From Heterobilharzia americana (Eukaryota; Platyhelminthes; Trematoda; Strigeidida; Schistosomatidae), in contig OX104127.1 in NCBI GenBank assembly GCA_944470555.2, forward strand, positions 41,653,934 to 41,717,933: a stretch of 64,000 bases of DNA, in the 5' to 3' direction. How positions within the stretch are numbered: the stretch's first letter is position 1; the number at the start of each line of letters is the position of its first letter. The position numbers and the translations under genes are program-made. A model generated the notes under the pieces. The model saw only the letters and a program-made list of their open reading frames with translations. It did not search any database and was not told the DNA's origin. Below, piece after piece: positions 13,240 through 24,300 of the stretch.

Positions 13240-13710
13240 TCTGTGTGTTGTTCTTTCATGCAAGAACTGGGAAACGAATAATGACAATGTTGAATTCGAT
13301 TCGTAATGAGCTCTGTAGGTTTTCATTGAAAGATACCTTTGAACTTGTTGACCTTTTTAGTAACATGGATATCGAAAGCAAGGCTATGTACTCTTTTGAT
13401 GTACCTTCTTTATTCACTTTCTTTCAGGTATTTAAGACTATTAGCATTCTCTGTAATTTTATGTGCTATAACAACCTTCTGTTCCTTATTACTTCCACTT
13501 ATCTGAGGGGACTGTTATTACCAAAAAAGTTCTTTTCACATTCGAAGGTGAACAGTATTGACAAGTTGATGGTGTAGCTATGGGATGTCCTTTAGGATCA
13601 TTAACTACTTGACGTTTCTAGTTCATATATCGAAAACCTGGCTGTTGATCTTATCAGTAAAGTTCCCCTTTACAAGAGATATAGTGATGGCATCATAGTT
13701 ATTTGAGCCG
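13240..13710 (+). pseudogene. Penelope-like element reverse transcriptase fragment
   Basis: The plus strand encodes KDTFELVDLFSNM and a short SFDVPSLFT-like block, then after a frameshift QVDGVAMGCPLG, which corresponds to the conserved DGVAMGSPLGP block of Penelope-like reverse transcriptases. YKRYSDGIIV follows, resembling the RYVDDIFV catalytic block with the DD pair lost. In-frame stops and frameshifts are present. It abuts an RTE fragment at about 13715. Confidence 0.65.
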
Positions 13711-14280
13711 CATCACCATGGAGGGAATAAAACATGCTCTGGATTCAAAATTGTGACCGGAACACGCTGGATTCAGGAAGTATAAATCATATGTGGACCA
13801 AACTGTAACGCTACGCATCATCATAGTACACAGCATAGAATGGCAGTCAACTCTCTACCACACCTCAACTTCATCTGTTTTGAAAAAGCATTCGATAGCG
13901 TCGACTGAGAAGTAATTTGGCAGCTGCTGCTTCAACACTACGGAATACCAAAAACCTTTATCAACCTCATTCGACAGCTATATGCTACACTATATGATGC
14001 TACATGCCAAGCAATTCACAGCCGAAAGCTCAGTGATACCATTGAAGTGAAGACAGGAGTGAGAAAAGGTTACATACCATCACCGATCATCTTCTTGATT
14101 GTGGTCGACTCAACTGGATCATGCAACAAACTGTGAAGAGCGAGAAGAGGCGCATACGCTGTCTGGACTGATGAAAAGACCCCAGAAGAAGATTTCGATT
14201 TTGTCGATGATGATTTATGTCTAGTGTCTTGTCGCACAAACTCGAAGACCTACAGACGGAAACTAACAAATTGGCAGAAG

Positions 14281-14333
14281 AGGCGGGGCGGGGCGGGGCG
14301 GGGCGGGGCGGGGCAGGGCAGGGCAGGGCAGCG
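14281..14333. repeat. GGGGC-type tandem repeat (G-quadruplex potential)
   Basis: About ten GC-rich pentanucleotide units (GGGGC, then GGGCA variants) on the plus strand inside RTE copy 3. This is the longest of three related runs in the window. Confidence 0.92.
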
Positions 14334-14483
14334 AAGACGGGACTTTCTTCAGGTGGACGTAGAGAAGAGAGAGGTGATGAAGATATCCAACCAACCAGCC
14401 AACCAACCAACAACAACAACAACAAGCAGCAATCAGCATAAACGGGAGAAATCTACACGAAGTAGTCTCCTTCACCTCTCCTC

Positions 14484-14508
14484 CTACCTACCTACCTACC
14501 TACCTAGG
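14484..14508. repeat. CCTA tetranucleotide repeat inside RTE copy
   Basis: Short CCTA run immediately before the LGSIVSTTG-coding segment. It occupies the same position as the GGTA run (opposite strand) in copies 1 and 5. Confidence 0.9.
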
Positions 14509-14700
14509 CAGCATCGTCTCAACTACAGGGACTACGGTGGTACAGGCACAGATGAGTACGTGAAAGCCAGGATCGGAAAGACAGCAAGACAGGCGTTCCT
14601 GGATTGATGTGAAACCAGTGTGGAGATCTACTGCACCTCACTGCATTCCACTCGGCCTAAAGCGTGAACAACATCCGAATTTTCAACATTAATGTCGGCC

Positions 14701-16670
14701 AATTCAATGCTTCTTCTTATCATATTCAATGAAAAGGAGGTCTTATAAAATGCCTATTTAATAGTATTTGAGTATCAGACATGATAGATGATGTTAGATT
14801 ACTGGACACAAAACTTTCTTGAAACGGATATCCATTGAAGTTTATAAACTATTATCAACTATCACGAAAGTCGACTCTAGACTCAGTTCCTAAGAAAAGC
14901 GTTCATATCACTCCACCATACTAAGGGAAGTTGAGTAGGAAGATTTTGTGACTCAGATTAAGATATGTCATAAGTAAAACACACTATGCAACCAAGCTTG
15001 CTTGATGGAAAATACGAAAAACCAGTTTCATCATCAACGTAAACATTGCATAAATGATTGCATCACGTCTCATCGTATTTACCAGTATAAAAGTGTGTGT
15101 TTATTGAAAAACATACATATGAAGGAGTTATTACGTCATGTGGTCGAGGGAAGACGAACATGTAAATAAATGGATTCAAAAACAATCAGATTATGAGACT
15201 TTTATCAGAGCAGGTGTCAAACAACCCTCTTTACCTATGGAAAGGAGTCACAGAATGATTATCGAAACAGTTTTCATACTTTTATATAGAAAACAGCTGG
15301 GAATGCAGACTGAGGTTTGTGGAGGCTATAGCCACACATAAAGTGAAATCACTGTTGGGTGTACAAAAACAGTTTGTTCTTACATCAGACCTACCTTGAT
15401 AACTTTTGTTTAGCTATTAAGATTACGATCAAATATACCGCCTTTCCTTTTGGATCTTTCTTATTTTTAAACTCCTATCATCTTAGTTGTTCTGTTTGCA
15501 TTCACATTCTTCGGTTTTATATAAATTGACTTGACGAGTAAATGTATGATTAGCTGTTTTGGAATATATTGTGCCGATACGCCACATTGTTAATATAAAC
15601 TTCATCTTCTAATTAAGTTATTCAGATTGTCCCAAGTTCTTACGGTTCTCTAACTTCTAGCATGATAGTAAGATGCCTGTCAACGTGTTCCCGTTTTGCC
15701 AGAAATAATCCACGCTCATTTGTATAGTGGTATTTTATTTTAGATTTTCTAAGGGTAATCAAACAACCGTAGTAGTGAGCAATGAAGGTCTAAAGGTAAT
15801 CAAGCTGAAGGACAATCAACTCTGATTAACCATAATCATGTTTTAGTGCCTGGACTGGAACTCTATGGCTTGGATTTGCAACTTCCTATCCATTCGTGAT
15901 ATAGTGTGATCGTCATCCAAGGTCATCGATAGGCATTTATCCTCGATTCCTCATGCAGTCACGGGTGGGTGACGTTGACGGACACTAGAACTGAGAGGGT
16001 ACACTTTTGACGTGCTCCTATTCCCTTGAAGGTTCTCCAGATGATTTCAATTCACGATGTAAATTACACTGGGAAAACGAATGTTTGCTTGTATATACAA
16101 ATACTTGAAAAGGTGTTGAAAAATCTCAACAAACCCTTCACAGTAGTTCCTACATAAACATAGATGATAAGTTCTTCAGGAGGTCTAATAACAAGAAATC
16201 GTTGCTAAACTCATTGGTTTAGCTAAAAGTTGTTTCATGGATTCTGTGGCTAGTTATTGCGGTAACATTGGTGACAAGAACTGCATTCGACTATAAATCG
16301 AAGTTATATTACTAAGGATTCAATAGTGTGATAACTGTCTAGTGTTTTCCGGTCTTTTAGGTTTATCTTCAGATATTTTATCACGAAGCTAGTTAAGTGG
16401 TGGTCAGCCGCACGTTTATTATTTGAGACCATTAAAGTTCTTATCATAGAGTTTTAGGTTCGAACTTTATGAGACACAAGTATGCATTACCAAGAAATTT
16501 GTTTTCAAGTGTGTGATGGTTATTATTTGTTAATTGTTAATTAGGTGAAACTAAATTTCAACTGAGATCATCTTAAAAAATATTCTGTTTCAAACTGAAT
16601 GTCAAATAACTCAGTAATCTCTCTTACATTTAAAAGTAATAAAGAAATAAATGAATCTCTTTCAGCTTAC
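14701..16670. other. AT-rich stretch downstream of the last recognised rootletin exon
   Basis: I searched the minus strand for the next rootletin exon and saw no coiled-coil-like frame with splice signals. A 67-codon plus-strand frame at 15138-15341 has no recognised motif. Confidence 0.4.
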
Positions 16671-17012
16671 ATGAGTTGCACGTCTATTTAATGCACTTTG
16701 TACAGCATTGACTGTTGATTCAGCAAGATGTAAACTTGAACCAGCTTGATATTTTGAATGAGCTAGTTGACGAAGTGAAGAAATCTCTTCTGGTTTAGAA
16801 AAGTGAATTTTACTTTCCAGTTGATTTATATCATCTCCTTCATTCTGCAATACAATTTGTGTTTTAGTATCTACAGATGGATCAGAAACTGCTGGTTTCA
16901 ATTTATCTGAATATAGATTAACACGTGTGGTTGACCAGTCAGGATTTTTTAAATTAAGGATAGGATCCTGTGCTTCATCAGTATCAGCAATCGTTGCATC
17001 CCAAATAACTAA
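16671..17012 (-). CDS. CROCC: Rootletin exon 7 of those seen (114 codons)
   Basis: Acceptor TTCCCTTTCAG, donor GTAAGC, phase 0-0. The first half (LVIWDATIADTDEAQDP and following) is linker-like. The second half ends in HLAESTVNAVQSALNRRATH, which parallels the LALIHSALHKRQLQ region of human rootletin, where the long rod resumes. No stop codon: the gene continues. Confidence 0.88.
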
Positions 17013-18227
17013 CTGAAAGGGAACAGTAAAGATAGTGTTTATTGTTATTTATTCTGGGCAACAAGAATTTCAACAACATAAAAATAAATAAACGATGTTT
17101 TCTTAACAATGTTAAAATCATTCTGGGATTATTTATGCCTTCAAGTTAAGCTTACTCAACCAAGTAATGGCAGATATTGGAGTCGTTGACACTGTAGCTG
17201 AAATGAGTCAAATAGTTACAGTCAAGCGAGAAAGATATGCTTTTCTAGTCTTCAGTAATCAGCCATATTTTGTTTATTGTATGTATTTTCGCAGTGTAAA
17301 GTATTAGCCAAATACAACATTCGAAAAAGAATAAGAAAGGTACATTTGTACTCTTATTTTGAACTACTTACTAACTAATTCAATTTCATTCGTTTATGAA
17401 GAGAAAAGCTTTCTCAGTAGATTCAAATCCTTAAAGGAGTTCAGATCAGATACTTGAGTGAAATGTTGGAATTTTCTTATTTCAGAGAATATGAATTACA
17501 TTAGATACCAAATTTTCATTTAGCATCCATTATTTGTGAAACTTCTCAGTCAAATTTTGATCACAATTTATATAAAGAAATCAGATTTGGTTAAAATGTA
17601 AGCATGAACTTTTCATATTGGGTGCGTAGAACATGAACATGACTGATGGAAAAAAATTAAAAAAATTGTCATTGTAAGATAAGTACCAGAACACACCTAC
17701 TTTGTGTAAAAATAATCGCGATTAACAAGATATCAAATAGATTTTGTAATTTTCGTAAGTTACTACAGATAACATTAAGGATCTATTGCTTCAGAGCAAT
17801 CGAATAGCTCAGATGTAAAGAAATTATAGAAAGTTATCTACAATTGATGTCCATTACAGGTCAGACTATTTTCGGATAGATTTGCTTCAATTTGTTTAAC
17901 TATCATATGCTTATTATTATAGTGTGAAATAAGATTGATGTTCATAAGAAACCGTATCACCTTAAAGCTTTCTACAACCAATCATGTTGCACTGAAATTT
18001 GAGAGAAAGCACCTAGAACAACATGTTAGTATAAGATTGGTTGAAGTAAAGAAAATCAATAGAAATTCCTGGAAATATCCAATCACATTGTAAGTATGTA
18101 TAACCCCCTATATTTTGCATATATTTTTGATGTTGCAAACACTTTGTCCTATATGCCCATATCTTCCATTCATCGAGAAAAGTGAGCGACCATAAAGGGG
18201 TGAAGCTGAAGATTATTGTTCAAGAGT

Positions 18228-18312
<85 letters not shown>

Positions 18313-21300
18313 TACTAAGTAGCCACCAGAAAAATTTACCAAGTGAAATCAAGGTTATATCAAGTGGCGACCGGGTTATAAACTTTGACTACCATTAATA
18401 GTTTATATCAAGAAACAAGAATTGGAACGTCTGATATTTGATAAAGCCGTCACAACTTGAAGTTCTCTGTATATTAAGTCCGTAAATGGTTGATATTAGG
18501 AGATTTCTTTCAGTTACTTAAGAAAATAGCTATAAAACTTAATTGTTAAAGTAAATTAGTTCTCATTCAATTATTACCTGTGCTATTTGACTCAAAGCAT
18601 GATGCATAACATGTGTATGTTCAATTAGGCGTTTTGTTGCTTTTAAATGATCATCTTCATCATCAGTACTTGGTTCAAGTTCAGACAGACCATCTCTTTG
18701 TTTTCCATTATCAATAACTTTATCTAATACATCATGAATGCGTTTACCCCGTTTAAATGTATTAGAACTTCTTCTTGACTGTGAATTGACTTCATAGTTA
18801 GAGTGTAACTGTTTCATTGTAGTAAGTATTCGATCCCTTTCAGCAAGCTTTTTTGAATGATAAATATCAAAGATGAATAAATGAAATAATAAACTAATAA
18901 ATTACTTGGTAAATTAGTCAAGATGATTTAATTTTGAATAAAAAATCTACTCATTAGAGTGATCAGCCTTTAAAAATTTTATGATAAGATTATATACACT
19001 TTATTTTCTTTCTGGATTTCAATAAATAATCGTTATTGTTTTCTGTTTATAATGACAAGCAATGATATGAACAAAGAATTAAAGTCATTCAGGTAGTTTT
19101 GGTCAAACGACTCATTTCAAAGCTTTTATTATTAACTTACATTACTATTCATTTATATGCTTTTATATTCTTCGTTGTTTTACTGGATCGAATTGTTTAA
19201 CCTCTGTTGGCATATGGCCTACTATGCAGTTGCCTTGATATTGCCTGGATATTAATTATGGTAATTTATTTGGTTGTGGGTAGCAGAGGAATTCAGCACG
19301 CATGTTTCGTCCTATTTTGGATTCGTCAGCCGGATGTACCTGCACCCCAGTCACTGAGAAACCCGTGTACTGGATTCCCCTGATAGATACAACCAAGTAA
19401 ATTACCATAATTAATATTCAGGTGATATGCAGGCATCCATATAGGAGACCATATGCCAATAGAGGTCGAACAATCCGATCCAGTAAAACAACGGAGAATT
19501 ACAAGCAAACCCATGAATATTAATAACTAATACTCATATTACAAAGGGTTGCTATCGTTCCTTCACGGCCTAGTCGATAACGTCTTTGCATTTGGAGCGA
19601 TGGGCATGAGGTCCGAGTCTCAGTGGGAACAACATCACTCATTGGGGTGCAGGTACATTTGACTGACGAGTCCCAAATAAGACGAGATGTGCATCCTGGA
19701 TTCTTCTGCTAGCCACAATCAAGTAAATCACCATTAACTTACATTTTTCAAAGAATGATGTAAGAGTAAGAAGTACGTAGCAGCTTTTACATAGTACTTT
19801 AAGAATCATAGATAAAATCTACTCAGTATACTCAGTATATCACTATTTGGTATTGTTATGAGCTCAATACTACTGAGCATCTGAACTGTATGCCAATAAG
19901 CAAAGTTTTCTGATTTCAGTCAACACAATTTCAGGAAATGATGTGTTATTGTCACCAATTATGTTCTTTATGAAAGATGTGAAGAATGAGACATTTGATT
20001 CATCATTCGAAAATGCTCAATGCCTACGTGTATTTCGCAGGACTGATTGAATTTTGAATGTGTCTCACAACTGTATTATTATTATTAGTCCCTTGGGTTC
20101 CTAATGGAACATAGGGCTTCACTAGCAAGTCTCCAGTGAACTCTGTTCTCTAAGATCTTTTGAACCTGATTCCACGACAGCCCAAAAGCTCTCATTTCCT
20201 CCTCCATGTCACCCTCACCTCGGACACCCAACTCGTCGCTTCCCATCGGGGTTCCACTCGAGTGCCTGGCCTGGCGCGTGATGTCACCAATCGGCCTTCT
20301 CAATGTATGCCCAATCCATCTCCACCTCCTTCCTCTGCATATTTGTTGGGTGATAGGTTCTTGGTTGGTTCGTTCCCAGAGTTCCTTGTTGTTGATTCTT
20401 TCTGGCCATCTGATCTTCAGTAACGAGCCAGCGTATGCAGTTGTTGATGAATATCTGTAGTTTGTTGGAAATGCTTTTCGCAACGCGCCAAGTCTCTGAA
20501 CCATACAGAAGCACTGACTTGACGTTGGTGTTGAAAATTTGGATGCTGTTCCACATGCTGAGTGCAAAAGATCTTCACATTGGTTTCAGGCTAATGAACG
20601 CCTATCTTGCTTTTCCGATTCTGACTTTGACATCCTCGTCTGTGCCTGTGTTGCCTGTAGTTGAAACAGTGCTGCCTAGATAGGTGAAGGAGGTTACTTC
20701 TTTTAAGTTTCTCCCATTGATGGTGACTGGAGTTTGTTGCTGTTGTTGGAGTTGTTTGTGCGGTATCTTCATCACCTCTGTCTTCTCTATATTCACCTGA
20801 AGTCCCGTCTTCGCTGCCTTGCCTCTTCTGTCAACTTGTTAGTTTTTGCCTGTAGATCTTCAAGTTTGTGTGACACTAGACACAAGTCGTCGGCGAAATC
20901 CAAGTCTTCTAGGTTCTTTTCCGCAGTCCAGCCAGCGTATCCCCCTCTTCTCGCTCCCCACTGTTTGCTGCATGATCCAGTCCACCACAATCAGGAATAT
21001 CATGGGGGATAGTAGGCAACCTTGTTTCACTCCTGTCTTCACTTTAAAAGCATCACTGAGCTTCTCTCACAACTGTGGTATGATTATATTTTGATTCATA
21101 CAAGTCAGTGGTTTATATTTGTGTTAATTTATGATTTTAAAAACCATACCTGTATTGCAAGCCTTTCTTTTGCTGTCATAGCTTCAGTTAACTTGGTTTC
21201 TGCTTCAGTTAAACGAGCTTGACTACGTGCTAGGGATTCAGTTAAACCTTGTATACGATTTGTCATATCTGATTCAAGAAAATTAGCTGTTTTCGCTTGA

Positions 21301-24300
21301 CTTGCTTGATTCTGTACTTCAGCTGCACGAAGATTTGCTTCTAAATTATTACATGCTGACTGAATATTGCCTATATATCGACTAAATTCTGTACGAGTCT
21401 GTAAGTTAAATAAGAGAAGAGACAATGATAAAAGATATGCATTGAATCGCTTTCTAATGTAAATTACTTGAAGAATATTTTTTTAGTGCTACTCTGTTGA
21501 ATAAAGCTATTCAGTATGATAATAAAAACAATCGTATAACATTCTGATCCTATATGAGATCTTGGGCGCATAATGTCTTATATTAACTGAAGAGTAACTG
21601 ATTCCAAGCTGAATTATGCTACGCACACTCGAATTCTACTTCACTTCCGATTGATAATTGATTTTTACAAAACATTTATCTGTCTAACACGAAAACATTA
21701 TGAAAATTAAACTTAGTAGTATAATCTTGTTAGTTCTCAGGTAATTAACAAACACAAGTGATTCAAGAGTATCAGATGTAATCAGTTTTAACAAATGGTG
21801 ACCAATGTTTCTAATTCCTTCTCGATAAAATTAGAGTTTTACTGTACTATTGGGTATTTGTTCACATAGGAACATGTGAGAGTTATGTTATGCTGCAAGA
21901 ATAAGATAGTGAGAATATTAAAGAGTATTAACACCTAAGACTTTATGAATAATTTCAGTATTTTGACTATGCAGACTTCAGATTCGATGATTACAGAGGA
22001 TACATATATACTGTATCCCAACTTCGTTCCGATATCTATAAACACTAGTGATATTTATCTTATTTTCGGTATCCATTAGCAATAGGAATTGACTATCAAG
22101 ATAATGAAAAGTCGAACTCATGATAGGAGAATTCACATCAACAACTACTATTCTTTAGTTAAATTCTCAGACAAAAAAAATAGTAATATGTACTTTTAAA
22201 ATTCTGTTTAGATAAACAAGTAGAGTATTTTAACCTGCAGAAAATAATTATTGAAAGTGAACGATGAAAAAATGGGAAGTTAAATTCTGATCCTATACAT
22301 TATCAGTTCTTTTCATGTGTATATGAAGCTTAAATCTGGTGGGAAAACTGTATATCAATCATTATACTACTAAAAGGGATAGATAATTGAACAGTTAAGG
22401 GATTAGTATGTTCAGATAAGGTAACTTCAGGCGATAACTTCTAAACATTTGAATTTAGTTGCCTAATATTGTTTTTGCTCATATTTCAGATCATTACATA
22501 ATTTCTGTTCCCATCTTAAAATGACTGCGGAGAATGACAAAATAAATCTATAAATATGGAAACTGACTAGCGTGTTGTTTACATATGATGATTGGCATCA
22601 CCAGGGAACTATGTGATCTCTTCATGACTGAAAGAAAATATCTAGGTCATAAGAGGGTCGCTCCAGTATTGTTAACCTGGATTTATTTATGACATTAAAG
22701 TAACAACAGTTATTCAGTATTTGATGAAGTCGGCCCAGTCATTTATGCTAACTAGCCATGAAATTTTCCTACCGTTAGCTAAGGCTTAAAGGATATCAAA
22801 CTACTGTTGTCTTTCGTTAGTGTTAGGTAGTTGGAGGTGAGTCTCTGGGAAGACCCAATTAATGTAAAGTCACATGCTTTTCCACAGTCGTCTAAAACCT
22901 TGATGGAACTGATTTCTCTTCACAGATTCCAATATCCTTCACTCAGTGTTACAGTTAGAGACTTTACCCTTGAGTTATTTAGGCTGTGACTGACCTCATG
23001 TCTTAGAACTAAACAATATGGACTTGGTTACTGTCTAATAACTGATCAATGCATCTTATTAAGTCCTGGTTGGAATAACTCAGTGATAACATTTCTATCT
23101 GCAGCATTGGGAGACACGTTTAGGATTGTTTAATGAGATATCAGATCCACCAAGTAACAAATTCAGCCTCCTTCCGATTGTCTACAACCACCTAATGCCA
23201 ACCGAAGTACATGGTGATGGTGAGCCTGTTAAGTTTTGTAGTCAGTTTGCACAATGGTAGACAGAATTCGGTCAGCGCTTAGGAAAAGACAAAGCAACTA
23301 GTGAATACAATATCATCTCCATTCTGCTGTTGCTAAATTCTAGAAGTCTTAATCGATGACTTATTATGACAATTGAAGGAGACTAGTGTTGATGAAAATT
23401 TTTGTTTCCATGTAACATAGCGTGTAATATATTTTATATAGTGTATAAAACAGGTACCAAGCATTACGTTGATTTTGAAATGAAACAAGAAATGCATGAA
23501 TCTTGGAAATATTGAAATCAACAGCATCTTAGGAATGAAATGAATTTCAAAGTTTGTAATGTTCATTACAGTCTTCAGAATTCAAGTTTTCTTTTCGAAA
23601 ATCCTCATATATCATTGTTTGTACTATGTGCTTTATATATTTTCTTGTACATTTATCTTAGTATTTATTCAGGCTAGGACCTGAAGTTTGTTACTAACAG
23701 GGAATGAAATATCGCCTTTCGAATCTAATACTTGATATCACAGTTAAATGCTACCATGGGATGACTAACAACAGTATCTGGACGTCATCACAGAGGATTC
23801 ATCAGCAAAAAATCGATCATTTAGACCGGATAAAATCTACGAAAGGGTAGATAAAGACATCTGCTGGGTTATATGCTTCCATTTAACACGAATTCATAAT
23901 TTTTTTCAAAACTGAAGTATATAATATATTTCAAGCATAATACCAAGTTAGGTTTTTACTTCTGGAGGAATATTATTAACACAAAAAATGAACAGCCTAG
24001 GGTCTTTTCTATGCAACGTTTTGAAAATGAGTGATGTTATATGAAAGTTTCTATGTGGCCAAAGAATGATATATGCAGCAGGCATTTTCAAAAGATTCAA
24101 CTATCGCGAAGTCCTATTATTATTGATGTTAAAGGAAGTCGACATCTAATGGAATGCAATATATTAACCGATTATAGCTGGAATAGTGTAGAATCAATTG
24201 ATAGGTATCTTTTATCGACATTCCTTTCTACTTTCCCAATAGTTTCATCTTCTGTAATTCACTGTACCAAGTAATAGTGTTTGAGGAACAAGATATATAT

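Larger units (their letters stand above)
13715..14700 (+). mobile_element. RTE-type LINE fragment with internal repeat expansions, copy 3
   Basis: In mixed frames this encodes RTE reverse transcriptase: LKHALDSKL, the FEKAFDSVD block, QLLLQHYGIPKTFINLIRQ, a KTGVRKG block, and a degraded FVDDDLCLVS box. GGGGC and CCTA expansions follow, then LGSIVSTTG-like sequence. It is truncated at both ends, with the 3' end lost at about 14700. Not functional. Confidence 0.87.

Noticed and set aside
1..16670. Further 3' rootletin exons
   Set aside because: No minus-strand coiled-coil frame with acceptor and donor was visible; the ORFs present are short and unlike rootletin.
18170..18398. Poly(IY) open frames on both strands
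   Set aside because: Translation of the TA microsatellite.
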